Source: Sphingomonas adhaesiva
GTDB lineage: Bacteria; Pseudomonadota; Alphaproteobacteria; Sphingomonadales; Sphingomonadaceae
Length of the DNA: 64,000 bases
Direction of reading: 5' to 3'
Assembly: GCF_036946125.1 (NCBI RefSeq)
Contig: NZ_JAQIJT010000001.1
Coordinates: 513,501-577,500, forward strand
Below are positions 9,968-17,949 of this stretch, piece by piece (the stretch's first letter is position 1; every line of letters starts with the position of its first letter). Both the position numbers and the translations under genes were made by a program. A model generated the notes under the pieces. It searched no databases and had not been told where the DNA came from. It was given only the letters and a program-made list of their open reading frames with translations.

Positions 9968-10920
9968 GCGGTTTTGCCTGGCGGATCGATGCGGACGGCG
10001 CCGCGCACGAGGTGGCGGTCAGGGGCGCGCTCGAATGCGGCGCGCCGTTCGTCTGGGTGCACCTGAACACCAATGCCGACCATGCGCAGGCGTGGCTGCG
10101 CGACGAGGCGAAGCTCGCCCCCTATACCGTCGACGCGCTGACCGCCGCGGAATCGCGTCCGCGCTGCGAGAAGATGGCGGACGGCGCCTTCCTCAACATG
10201 CGCGGCCGGACCGAGGAGGAACTGGACCCGTCCGACGTCCTCGCCTCGATCCGCCTGTGGGCGGCCAAGGGGCGCGTCGTGTCGGTCACGCGCAAGCATC
10301 TGATCGCGACCGATACGGTGGTCGAGCAGATGCGCCGCGGCGAGGTGCGCGATCCGGGCGACCTCATCAGCAGCTTCGCGACCGCCATCACCGAGGATCT
10401 CGACCCGGTCGTCGCGCAGCTGGGCGACTGGCTCGACGATTGCGAACAGGGGCTGCGCGCGGATCGCATCTTCGAGTTGCGCCGCGGGGTCACGCGCGTC
10501 CGCTCGGAGGCGATCAGCTACCGCCGGTTCCTCAGCCCCCAGCGCGTCGCGCTGGAGCGGCTGGCGGCGCTGCCGGGCGACTGGCTGGCGGACGACGACC
10601 GCGCCCACCTCGCCGCCGCCGCCGACCGTGCCGCGCGCATGGCCGAGGAGGTGGAGGCGATCCGCGAACGCTCCGCACTGATGCACGAGGCGCTGACCGA
10701 CCTGCGCGCGGAACAGCTCGACCAGCGCAGCCTGATGATCGCGGTCGCGGCGATGGTGTTCCTGCCGCTGACCTTCATCACCGGATTGTACGGGATGAAC
10801 GTGAAGGGGCTGCCCTATGCCGAGGAGCCCTGGGCGTTCGACGCCATCATGGGCGCCTGCGCCGCGATCGCGGCGGGGATCGTGATCTACTTCCTGCGGA
10901 AACACTGGTTCCGGGGGTAG
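9964..10920 (+). CDS. zntB: CorA-family zinc transporter ZntB
   Basis: A 318-residue member of the CorA/ZntB metal-transport family. A large cytoplasmic domain (about 1-255) is followed by two membrane helices near the C-terminus. The first ends in the pore signature YGMN (GLYGMNVKGLPY), and the second runs up to IVIYFLRKHWF. ZntB moves Zn2+ as pentamers in the inner membrane; the ZntB group is favoured over CorA by length and by the GLPY after GMN rather than the MPE of CorA. Translation is probably coupled to the CysG-like gene by a four-base overlap. Confidence 0.82.
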   Translation: MSGFAWRIDADGAAHEVAVRGALECGAPFVWVHLNTNADHAQAWLRDEAKLAPYTVDALTAAESRPRCEKMADGAFLNMRGRTEEELDPSDVLASIRLWAAKGRVVSVTRKHLIATDTVVEQMRRGEVRDPGDLISSFATAITEDLDPVVAQLGDWLDDCEQGLRADRIFELRRGVTRVRSEAISYRRFLSPQRVALERLAALPGDWLADDDRAHLAAAADRAARMAEEVEAIRERSALMHEALTDLRAEQLDQRSLMIAVAAMVFLPLTFITGLYGMNVKGLPYAEEPWAFDAIMGACAAIAAGIVIYFLRKHWFRG

Positions 10921-10936
10921 GAGGCGCAAACCCGTT

Positions 10937-10956
10937 ACCCGGATCACGTCCGGGGT
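10937..10956. repeat. Short hairpin repeat between zntB and fliS
   Basis: ACCCGGA-TCACG-TCCGGGGT forms a small hairpin of the CCCGG...CCGGGGTGAC family that recurs at 5522, 31774 and 47353. It sits between convergent genes and could act as a bidirectional terminator. Confidence 0.5.
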
Positions 10957-10966
10957 GACGCCCGTC

Positions 10967-11365
10967 CTACGCCGCGCGCGCCTGCTTCCATGCGCCCGCG
11001 ATCTCGTCCAGCTCCGCCGCCACGTTGCGCAGCGGCTGGCCATCGGTGCCCAGGCTCGCCTCGATCACCTGCTTGCGGCAGCCCGCGTAGAAGCGAGCGA
11101 GCACGCGCGACACCTCGCCGCCCTTGTCGAAGTCCAGGTTCGCCTCCAGCGCGAAGAGGATCGCGGTGGCGCGCGTCACGCGTTCGCTGCGGGTGGCGAA
11201 CTGGCGGTGGTCGGTGGCCCAGGCGGCGACGCGCAGCGCCTGCGTCAGCTCCTCGTACAGCAGCTGGACCAGCGCCGGGCCATCGGCGGCCGCGGTACGG
11301 CCGGCGAGGTCGATCTCGCGATAGGTGCGCGCCGGGTCGCGCAGCAGGGCGGAAGCGTAAGCCAT
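10967..11365 (-). CDS. fliS: Flagellin export chaperone FliS
   Basis: A 132-residue, mostly helical protein directly downstream of fliD, the usual position of fliS. It begins MAYASALLRDPARTYREIDLAGRT, echoing the Y-x-x-x-E(I/V)...A(S/T)P start of FliS, and continues with LVQLLYEELTQALR (the LI.LLYDGAL helix of the family). FliS binds the C-terminus of flagellin in the cytosol and keeps it unfolded for export. The start at 11365 was selected by homology of MAYA; the reading frame upstream overlaps fliD. Confidence 0.87.
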   Translation of the reverse strand: MAYASALLRDPARTYREIDLAGRTAAADGPALVQLLYEELTQALRVAAWATDHRQFATRSERVTRATAILFALEANLDFDKGGEVSRVLARFYAGCRKQVIEASLGTDGQPLRNVAAELDEIAGAWKQARAA

Positions 11366-11381
11366 CTCTTCTATCCCCAGC

Positions 11382-12929
11382 TCAGCTCTGCTTCGTCCAC
11401 ATGTCGATCTTCTGCTGCATGAACGACTGCGTCGCCTTGTAGGCGGACACGCGCGCATTCATGCTCGCGAACTGCTGCGTCAGCCGCGTCGTCGCGCGAT
11501 CCGACTGGTCCTTGATCGAATCCTGCTTCTTGGTCAGGTCGCTTTGCGCCTGGCGATAGCGGGTCGTCGACGCACCCAGACCGTAGACGGTGCTGGCGCT
11601 GGCGTTCTTGATCGAGGCCATCGCCTGATACAGCCCGGTGTTGCCGACCGGGCTGTAGGCGAACATCTGTTCGACCGCGTCGGGCGCGTTCTTCAGCGCG
11701 GCGGTCAGCGCGCCCTCGTCCACCTCCAGCATGCCGGTCTTGGCGACGGTGCGCACCCCGATCGCGGACAGCGAGGCGGCGGTGCCGGCGGCGGCGTTGG
11801 GCAGCAGCACCTTGCTGGTCAGCGACTGGAGCGAGCGCAGCAGCGTCTTGGCCGCCGGGTCGGCGCGCAGCTCGCCGTTGATCGGGTCGGTCTCTTCCTT
11901 CACGACCGCGAGCACCTGGTTGTAGGTCTCGACGAAATCCTTCACCGCGCTGGTCAGCGCGGTGGTCGGGCGCGCGGACGAGATCGTCGTCGTGCCCGGC
12001 GCGGTCAGCGACAGCTTCACGCCGGGAACCAGGTCGGACACCTCGTTGGTGGCGCGCTCGACGGTGGCGCCGTCGATCGTCAGCGACGCGTTGGCCGCAC
12101 CGCTCGCGACGGTGGAGGGGAGGGGAGACGTTTCGCCACTGGTTCGCGGGCGGACGTCGAACTTGCCGAGGTCGCTGGCCGGGTCGCCGGCGCTCAGCGA
12201 GAACGCCTGCTCCTCGCCCAATTGCCCGCGCATCGCCAGATACGCACCGCCATCGGCGTCGGTGACGACGGTCGCCGTGACGCCGGCCTTCTGCGCATTG
12301 ATCGCCGCCGCGATGCCCGCCAGCGTGTTGTTCGACGAATCGATCGTGATCGCGAACGCCTTGTCGCTGTTGTCGGCATTCTTGCCGGGGGTGAAGGCGG
12401 TCATCTCGCCGTTGGCATAGGTCGCGCTGCCCAGCTTCAGCGTCAGCGTGCCCGTGCCGAACGTGGTGGTGGCGGGCGTCGCGACCTTCGCGCTGGTCGT
12501 CGTCTGCGCGGTGGCGAGCGAATTGACCTTGATCGTGGTGTTCAGCGCCCCGACGGTCTGCCCCTGGATCGGGGCGGCGGTGACCGCGGCGTTGTTGGAG
12601 CTGACCGGCTGCGTGCCGAGCGTCCCGCCCTTGACCAGATTCTCCAGCGCCTTGGTGAAGTCGTCGATCGTGCCCTTCAGCTTGGACGCACCCGAAATCT
12701 GCGCGGTCAGCGTGTCGTAGCGCGCGGTCAGCTGCGCCCGGCGGGTCGCGAACTGCGCCTCGACCAGCTTCGACACGACCGAGGCGCTGTCGACGCCCGA
12801 ACCGGCGTCGAGCGAGTCCATCAGCGACTTCGCCGCCTCGCTCGCCACCTGCGCGGCGGTCTTGGTCGTCGACGGGGTCGGCGTCGCGGTGCTCGTGGTC
12901 GAGCCGGAGGTGCTGCTGACTGTCGCCAT
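11382..12929 (-). CDS. fliD: Flagellar hook-associated protein 2 (filament cap) FliD
   Basis: A 515-residue cap protein that sits at the filament tip and guides flagellin folding. The N-terminal conserved segment AGSGVDSASVVSKLVEAQ (about 43-60) and the C-terminal coiled region ending KATQSFMQQKIDMW identify it. The first 36 residues are Ser/Thr-rich and non-conserved, so an in-frame ATG at 12821 (M37) is an alternative start. A FliA-type promoter motif ends only 10 bases before the ATG at 12929, which would make the leader only a few bases long; with the later start the leader would be about 110 bases. fliS follows 16 bases downstream. Confidence 0.93.
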   Translation of the reverse strand: MATVSSTSGSTTSTATPTPSTTKTAAQVASEAAKSLMDSLDAGSGVDSASVVSKLVEAQFATRRAQLTARYDTLTAQISGASKLKGTIDDFTKALENLVKGGTLGTQPVSSNNAAVTAAPIQGQTVGALNTTIKVNSLATAQTTTSAKVATPATTTFGTGTLTLKLGSATYANGEMTAFTPGKNADNSDKAFAITIDSSNNTLAGIAAAINAQKAGVTATVVTDADGGAYLAMRGQLGEEQAFSLSAGDPASDLGKFDVRPRTSGETSPLPSTVASGAANASLTIDGATVERATNEVSDLVPGVKLSLTAPGTTTISSARPTTALTSAVKDFVETYNQVLAVVKEETDPINGELRADPAAKTLLRSLQSLTSKVLLPNAAAGTAASLSAIGVRTVAKTGMLEVDEGALTAALKNAPDAVEQMFAYSPVGNTGLYQAMASIKNASASTVYGLGASTTRYRQAQSDLTKKQDSIKDQSDRATTRLTQQFASMNARVSAYKATQSFMQQKIDMWTKQS

Positions 12930-12939
12930 GATGCTCTTT

Positions 12940-12966
12940 CAAACGACCGCCGGACGGCGATCTTTA
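12940..12966 (-). promoter_or_regulatory. FliA (sigma-28) type promoter of fliD-fliS
   Basis: TAAA (12966-12963), 15 bases, then GTCGTTTG (12947-12940), the same layout as upstream of the flagellin genes and flgM. The TAA of the -35 element is also the stop codon of flhB. Confidence 0.65.
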
Positions 12967-14091
12967 CCCCTGTTTTGCGCCATGCTCGTCGAAACGGGCG
13001 GTCGGCGGCACCTCGATGGCGGGCTGCACGCCCCCCGCCGCGGCGTTCAGGCCGAAAACGAACGCCAGCACGGTCGCGATCGCCATGTACAGGTCGTCGC
13101 GGACCTCCTGCCCCTCGCGGCTGGTGTAATAGACGGCGCGCGCCAGCGCCGGATATTCCAGCACCGGCAGCCCCTGTTCCGCCGCCAGTTCGCGGATGGC
13201 GAGCGCGGTCGCGCCGCGCCCCTTGGCGACCACCACCGGCACCTGGTCGTTGCCGCGATCGTAGCGCAGCGCGACCGCGAAGTGCGTCGGATTGGTCAGC
13301 ACGACATGCGCCTCGGCCAGCGCCTTGCGCATGCCCCCGTTCAGCATCGCGCGCTGCTTCGCGCGCAGATGCCCCTTCATCTCCGGATTGCCTTCGCTCT
13401 CCTTGTGCTCATCCTTGATCTCCTGCTTGGTCATGCGCAGCTTGCGCAGCAGCTGGAAGATCTGCGTCGGCACGTCGAGCATCGCGATGCCCATCAGCCC
13501 GGCCGCCATCGCCAGCATCACGCCCGTCAGCGTCGAGCCGAGCGAGGCGAGCGCCACCGGCAGGTTGGACGAGGCCAGCCCGAAGCTGAAATGCGCGGTC
13601 TTCCACATCATCCACGCGCCGATCGCGCCCAGCAGCACGACCTTGAGCAGCGACTTCGCCAGCTCGATCCAGCCCGACAGGCCGAAGATGCGCTTCAGCC
13701 CGGAGGCCGGGTTGATCCGCGCCGCCTTGGGCGCCATCAGCGAGGCGTTGAAGGTCAGGCTCCCCAGGCCCGCCTGGCTCGCGACCGCCGCGCCGATGGT
13801 GATCGCGAACAGCGTCGCCACCGGCGGCGCCAGCTTCCACCCCGCCTGGATCAGCGGGCGCCACGGCTGGAAATCCTCCACGTCGGCGCGTCCGAAGGTG
13901 AAGCTGGCCGCCATCACCTCGCGGCAGGCCGCGACGAGCGCGGGGCCGAAGAAGATCATCCAGGCGGTGCCGGCGAGCACGACGAGCGCGGTCGCGAACT
14001 CGCGGCTCTTGAGGATGTCGCCCTTTTCGCGCGCGTCTGTCTTGCGCTTCTGGGTTGGGGCTTCTGTCTTGTCGCCCATGTCCTCTGCCAT
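12964..14091 (-). CDS. flhB: Flagellar type III export switch protein FlhB
   Basis: A 375-residue inner-membrane protein of the flagellar export gate. Four membrane segments occupy about residues 33-215. The cytoplasmic domain carries the self-cleavage motif NPTH at 267-270; cleavage between N and P is needed for the switch from hook to filament export, together with FliK. The N-terminus DKTEAPTQKRKTDAREKGDI is typical. It follows fliR by 12 bases in the fliK-to-flhB operon. Confidence 0.96.
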   Translation of the reverse strand: MAEDMGDKTEAPTQKRKTDAREKGDILKSREFATALVVLAGTAWMIFFGPALVAACREVMAASFTFGRADVEDFQPWRPLIQAGWKLAPPVATLFAITIGAAVASQAGLGSLTFNASLMAPKAARINPASGLKRIFGLSGWIELAKSLLKVVLLGAIGAWMMWKTAHFSFGLASSNLPVALASLGSTLTGVMLAMAAGLMGIAMLDVPTQIFQLLRKLRMTKQEIKDEHKESEGNPEMKGHLRAKQRAMLNGGMRKALAEAHVVLTNPTHFAVALRYDRGNDQVPVVVAKGRGATALAIRELAAEQGLPVLEYPALARAVYYTSREGQEVRDDLYMAIATVLAFVFGLNAAAGGVQPAIEVPPTARFDEHGAKQG

Positions 14092-14103
14092 CAGCCCAGC
14101 CCC

Positions 14104-14877
14104 TTAACCCAGCACCAGGCTTTGCGCGGCGGCGAGGCCTTCACGCACGATGACCTGCATGTAGTCGCCCATCGCCGGGAACGCGATCGCGAGGCTGATG
14201 ACCCCGACCGCCAGGCTGGCGGGCAGGCCCACCGCAAACAGGTTCAGCGCCGGCGCCGAGCGCGACAGCATGCCGACGACCAGGTTCAGGCACAACAGCA
14301 GGAACCCGACCGGCAGCGCCAGCAGCAGCCCGGCGGCAAAGGCATAGCCCCCGAACAGCGCGATGTCGCGCAGCTGCCCCGCGGTCAGCCAGGAGGCGCC
14401 CGGCGGCAGCGCGACATAGCTCTTCACCACCATGTCGACGAGCACGAGGTGCCCGTCGAGCGAGAGGAAGAGGAGGGTGAGCAGGATCGACAGGAACTGA
14501 CCGATCGCGGGGCTGGAGCGGCCGGAATTGGGATCGATCATGTTGGCGAAGCCGATCCCCATCGACCCGCCGATGATCTCGCCCGCGATCAGCGGCGCGG
14601 CGAACGCGATCTGGAGGATGAAGCCGATCGCCAGCCCGACCAGCGCCTCCGCGGCGACCGCGACGAAGGTGGCGAGCGCGAAGATCGTCGGCGGCACCGC
14701 GACCGGCGTGGTGCCCAATACCAGCACGCCCACCGCCCCCGACAGCGCGACGCGCACCGGCAGCGGGACCGAGACGTTGCCGAACACCGGCGCCGCGATC
14801 AGCGCGGCACCGACGCGCACCATCACGAACAGCAGCGCCCACAATTGGGGTTCGATGGAGAGGCCGAAGCCTAGCAT
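14104..14877 (-). CDS. fliR: Flagellar export apparatus protein FliR
   Basis: A 257-residue, strongly hydrophobic protein with about six membrane segments. It forms the core of the flagellar export gate with FliP and FliQ. Family features are the LWALLFVMVRVGAALIAAPVFG start, the GEIIGGSMGIGFANMIDP segment and the C-terminal NLFAVGLPASLAVG. The ATG at 14877 is preferred over a GTG at 14913 by homology; neither has a good ribosome site. About 210 bases of GC-rich, palindrome-containing DNA separate it from fliQ, unlike the tight packing elsewhere in the operon. Confidence 0.93.
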   Translation of the reverse strand: MLGFGLSIEPQLWALLFVMVRVGAALIAAPVFGNVSVPLPVRVALSGAVGVLVLGTTPVAVPPTIFALATFVAVAAEALVGLAIGFILQIAFAAPLIAGEIIGGSMGIGFANMIDPNSGRSSPAIGQFLSILLTLLFLSLDGHLVLVDMVVKSYVALPPGASWLTAGQLRDIALFGGYAFAAGLLLALPVGFLLLCLNLVVGMLSRSAPALNLFAVGLPASLAVGVISLAIAFPAMGDYMQVIVREGLAAAQSLVLG

Positions 14878-14917
14878 GGCGCAGACCGCGAGAGCGCGCA
14901 CGCTGCGCGCCACGCGG

Positions 14918-15054
14918 GCAAGCCCGGCCGGCGGGCGCGAGGCGCCCGACCGACGACGCGGCCTTGCCGCGGCGCGACACCCGCAGCATTTCCTCCGCGC
15001 CGCGGCGAAGCCGCGCCGTCGGTCCCCGGCGATGCCGGGGCCGGCCGGGCTTGC
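14918..15054. repeat. GC-rich palindromic region between fliQ and fliR
   Basis: Arms of 15 bases (14918-14932 and 15040-15054, GCAAGCCCGGCCGGC and its complement) flank 107 bases that contain further small palindromes. The same core plus flank (AAGCCCGGCCGGCGGGCG) recurs at 60148-60165 after prfA, so this looks like a mobile or amplified intergenic element. No gene is seen in it. Confidence 0.6.
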
Positions 15055-15091
15055 GCAAGGCGCGCGGGCGTTGCCGCGCGTGCGCTGCGCC

Positions 15092-15373
15092 TCACCGCAC
15101 CAAATCCGGGATGCGGCTGAAGATCTCGTTGGTGAAGTCGCTCAGCAACCCCAGGATCATCGCGCCGAACACCATGATCGACACCGCCACCACCACCAGC
15201 TTCGGCACGAAGCTGAGCGTCTGTTCGTTGATCGAGGTGGCGGCCTGCACCATCCCAAGGATCAGCCCGGACAGCAGCGCCGGGATCAGGATCGGCGCGG
15301 AGACCAGCGCCAGCACCCACATGGTCTGGTTGGCCACCGTCAGGAAGTAATCGGCATCGACAAGCGGTTGCAT
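15092..15373 (-). CDS. fliQ: Flagellar export apparatus protein FliQ
   Basis: A 93-residue protein with two membrane helices (about 13-40 and 55-78), the standard size for FliQ. The NQTMWVLALVSAPILIPALLSG helix, then GMVQAATSINEQTLSFVPK, are characteristic of the family. It is a component of the FliPQR export gate complex. Gene order fliP-fliQ-fliR is kept but the spacing is interrupted on both sides by palindromic repeats. Confidence 0.95.
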   Translation of the reverse strand: MQPLVDADYFLTVANQTMWVLALVSAPILIPALLSGLILGMVQAATSINEQTLSFVPKLVVVAVSIMVFGAMILGLLSDFTNEIFSRIPDLVR

Positions 15374-15400
15374 CGATCAGTCTCTCGTATCACCGCCGGG

Positions 15401-15480
15401 CCCGTCATTGCGAGCGTAGCGAAGCAATCCAGCGCGGCGCGCGAAACACTGGATGGCTTCGCTACGCTCGCAACGATGGG
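15401..15480. repeat. Palindromic intergenic repeat, copy 2, between fliP and fliQ
   Basis: Arms 15401-15432 and 15449-15480 are complementary with a few mismatches. The arm shares the CATTGCGAGCG(C/T)AGCGAAGC core with copy 1 at 4982-5057; matched changes in both arms (GCGTAGC/GCTACGC) keep the stem paired, which suggests the hairpin itself is maintained. Confidence 0.85.
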
Positions 15481-15484
15481 GCAT

Positions 15485-16390
15485 CTATGTCGCGAACGAA
15501 TTGGCCAGGCTGCCCATCGTCAGCGCCCAGCCATCGACCAGCACGAACAGCAGCAGCTTGAACGGCAGCGAGATGATCGTCGGGCTCAGCATCGCCATGC
15601 CCAGCGCCATCAGCACCGTCGCCACCACCAGGTCGATGACGATGAACGGCAGGAAGATGAGAAATCCGATCTGGAATGCGGTCTTCAGCTCCGAGGTCAC
15701 GAACGCGGGCAGCAGCACCGAATAGGGGATGTCGCGCGGGGACGCGTACGGCCCCGACTTCGCCATCGCCGCGAACATCGTGATGTCCTTCACCCGGGTC
15801 TGCTTCTCCATGAAGGCATGGAGCGGCAGCGCGGCGGTGGAGATCAGCTGGGTGCCGCCGATGCGGCCCTGCGAATAGGGCTGGATCGCGGTCGTGTTGA
15901 TCTGGTTGATCGCGGGCGCCATCACGAAGAAGCTGAGGAACAGCGACAGCCCGATCAGCACTTGGTTGGGCGGCGTCTGCTGCAGCCCCATCGCCTGGCG
16001 CAGGATCGACAGCACGATGATGATCCGCGTGAAGCTGGTCATCATCAGCACGATCCCGGGCAGGATCGTGAGCAGGCCCATGATGATGAGGACCTGGAGC
16101 GACAGCGACAGCGATCCCTGGCCGCCCTGGCCCCCGGCGTCGCCGTTGGACAGCTGCCCCAGCGCGCGGTCGATCGCGTCGCCGACGCCCGGCGCGGGCG
16201 CGGCCGGCGCGCCCGGCGGCGGGGCGACCTGCGCGACGGCGGGCAGCGCGACCATCAGCGCGACCGCGATCGCCGCGACGGCCAGCAGCACGCGCCACCA
16301 GCCGCCGCGCGGCGTCGTGCGCCCGCGCGCGGCGATCAGCGACGGGCCGCGCCCGGTCCGGGTGACCGAAAGGCTGGCGGGCAGGGTCAC
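15485..16390 (-). CDS. fliP: Flagellar export apparatus protein FliP
   Basis: A 301-residue core subunit of the export gate. A long N-terminus with a signal-like helix (about 33-54, ending ALPAVAQ) precedes a Pro/Ala/Gly-rich stretch. The conserved body follows: [22 protein letters not shown], then [22 protein letters not shown], then FVMAPA, and the C-terminal membrane helices with [18 protein letters not shown]. The N-terminal 30 residues before the signal helix are basic and not conserved, so the start could lie further in. It overlaps fliO by four bases. Confidence 0.95.
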   Translation of the reverse strand: MTLPASLSVTRTGRGPSLIAARGRTTPRGGWWRVLLAVAAIAVALMVALPAVAQVAPPPGAPAAPAPGVGDAIDRALGQLSNGDAGGQGGQGSLSLSLQVLIIMGLLTILPGIVLMMTSFTRIIIVLSILRQAMGLQQTPPNQVLIGLSLFLSFFVMAPAINQINTTAIQPYSQGRIGGTQLISTAALPLHAFMEKQTRVKDITMFAAMAKSGPYASPRDIPYSVLLPAFVTSELKTAFQIGFLIFLPFIVIDLVVATVLMALGMAMLSPTIISLPFKLLLFVLVDGWALTMGSLANSFAT

Positions 16391-16665
16391 GCGTCGACCC
16401 CGGTCGGCACGCGCGTATCCGATTTCTCGATCAGGTTGACGCCCCCACGCCCGACCGAGACCAGCAGGCGCTTGCCCTCGAAATCCAGGACCGCGAGGCG
16501 CAGGCCGGGGGAGATCATCATCGTCTCACGCACCGCGATCAGCCGCGTCGACGGCTTGCCCGGCATCCGCGCCTCCAGCTTGCGCCACAGGTACAGGCAG
16601 CCGATCATCAGGCCGCAGACCAGCGGCAGCAGCACCACCAGCTTCAGGATATAGGTCCACATCAT
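16387..16665 (-). CDS. fliO: Flagellar biosynthesis protein FliO
   Basis: A 92-residue protein with one N-terminal membrane helix ([22 protein letters not shown]) and a short cytoplasmic domain containing [27 protein letters not shown], which matches the small SH3-like domain of FliO (VERVPLGPGRSLALVEVGGR...L.G type). FliO is a scaffold for assembling the FliP ring. The tandem ATGATG at 16665/16662 offers two starts; GGAG lies about ten bases upstream of the first. It is positioned between fliN and fliP as usual. Confidence 0.85.
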   Translation of the reverse strand: MMWTYILKLVVLLPLVCGLMIGCLYLWRKLEARMPGKPSTRLIAVRETMMISPGLRLAVLDFEGKRLLVSVGRGGVNLIEKSDTRVPTGVDA

Positions 16666-16684
16666 TGCGCAGGATCTCCGAGAC

Positions 16685-16975
16685 TCAGCCGCGCTTCTCG
16701 GGCGCGACCAGCTCGACCAGCTTAACACCGAACCTGTCGCCGACCGTCACCACTTCGCCGCGCCCGATCAGCGTGCCGTTGACCAGCACGTCCAGCAGCT
16801 CGCCGGCCTGCCGGTCCAGCTCGATCACGCTCGCCTCGCCCAGCGCCAGCAGCTCGCGCAGCGACAGCGTGGTGGAGCCGATCTCCACCGTCAGCTTGAC
16901 GTCCACGTCCTGCAACATCCGCAGGTTCGCGGCGACCGCGGCGTCGACGGGGAATCCGCCGGTCATGTCGTTCAT
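16685..16975 (-). CDS. fliN: Flagellar motor switch protein FliN
   Basis: A 96-residue C-ring protein. The SpoA domain covers about residues 20-92: LQDVDVKLTVEIGSTTLSL, then LLALGEASVIELDRQAGELLDVLVNG, then GEVVTVGDRFGVKLVEL. FliN forms the base of the C-ring with FliM and receives export cargo through FliH. It lacks the long acidic N-terminal extension of enteric FliN. The start overlaps the fliM stop (ATGA), which also decides the start codon. Confidence 0.95.
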   Translation of the reverse strand: MNDMTGGFPVDAAVAANLRMLQDVDVKLTVEIGSTTLSLRELLALGEASVIELDRQAGELLDVLVNGTLIGRGEVVTVGDRFGVKLVELVAPEKRG

Positions 16976-17943
16976 TGGGTCGGTCCTTCGAGCTTCGAAA
17001 TGCGGATGGCGGCACGCCCGTTCGAGGTGCCCACGGTGCCCAGCCCCAGCGGGGCGCCCCCGATCACGATCGGCACGTCGTTGCCGAAGTTGATCGGGAT
17101 GATGTCGCCCGGCTTCAGATCCATCAGCTTCGCGAGCGAGATGGTGGGCTCGGCCAGGACGGAGCGGACCGGCACGCGCACCGTCATCGCGGCGCGCGTC
17201 AGCCGGGTGCGCCATTCCGAATCGACTTCGGCGGGGCGCGCCACGACCTTGCCGGTCAGCGCGACGCTATGCGGCTTCAGCGTGGCGACGGGGTAGAGGA
17301 TGTCGACCAGCGCGGGCTTGCCGGCCCCGCGCGCCACGCCGAAGCGGGTGGCGATGACGACCTCGTCCGCCTCGATCGCGGAATGGAGCCCGGACGACAG
17401 CTCGACGCGCTCGGTGTCGAACCGCGCCGGGGCCAGCGGCTCCCACGCGGTGTCGAGCGCACGCACCAGCGCGCGCGCGACGCGCGTCATCAGGATGTCG
17501 GCGGCGGGCGTGAATTCCTGCGCCATGATGGCGGGCACCTCGCCCGGGCCGCCGAAGAACAGGTCGATCAGCTCGAACACGAACGCGCCGTCCAGCACGC
17601 ACAGCACCGGGCGGTCGTCCATCAGCAACGGCACCCAGGCGGTCAGCCGGTCGCCGCGCGCCAGGCGATAATCGGCGAGGCGCAATACCTCGAGCGGTTC
17701 GGCCCAGGTCCGCGTCTCGGTCCGCCACAGCGCCTCGAACGTCTGCCGCACCCCCCGCGCGGCACGCGCGGAGAGGTGCTGGAGCGTGTGGAGGTCGCCG
17801 AACGGGTGCAGCTTGCCGCCGATGTCGTCCCCCGCCGGCCCCCCGACCAGCGACGCCGGGCTGACGACCGCGTCGGGACGCAGCCGTCCACGCCGCTCGG
17901 ACGCGCCGGGCACTGATTCGGGGGGGGCGGGATCGTTAACCAT
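16972..17943 (-). CDS. fliM: Flagellar motor switch protein FliM, without the CheY-binding N-terminal motif
   Basis: A 323-residue C-ring protein. The middle domain has the FliG-interacting loop FFGGPGE (129-135) and the C-terminal SpoA domain ends ...GDIIPINFGNDVPIVIGGAPLGLGTVG. The first 50 residues are Pro/Gly/Arg-rich (MVNDPAPPES, then GASERRGRLRPDAVV) and contain nothing like the LSQxEIDALL helix that binds phospho-CheY in most FliM proteins. The gene is not truncated upstream: fliL ends only 6 bases before its ATG. Either switching is not controlled by CheY in the usual way, or CheY binds elsewhere in the switch. Confidence 0.93.
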   Translation of the reverse strand: MVNDPAPPESVPGASERRGRLRPDAVVSPASLVGGPAGDDIGGKLHPFGDLHTLQHLSARAARGVRQTFEALWRTETRTWAEPLEVLRLADYRLARGDRLTAWVPLLMDDRPVLCVLDGAFVFELIDLFFGGPGEVPAIMAQEFTPAADILMTRVARALVRALDTAWEPLAPARFDTERVELSSGLHSAIEADEVVIATRFGVARGAGKPALVDILYPVATLKPHSVALTGKVVARPAEVDSEWRTRLTRAAMTVRVPVRSVLAEPTISLAKLMDLKPGDIIPINFGNDVPIVIGGAPLGLGTVGTSNGRAAIRISKLEGPTQ

Positions 17944-17949
17944 GCCCGG

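Noticed and set aside
12862..14874. A 670-codon plus-strand open frame opposite flhB and fliR
   Set aside because: Antisense shadow rich in His, Arg and Gln with no recognisable domain.
14878..14913. Upstream GTG (14913) as the fliR start
   Set aside because: No ribosome site and the extra 12 residues are not like FliR N-termini; it reads into the palindromic spacer.
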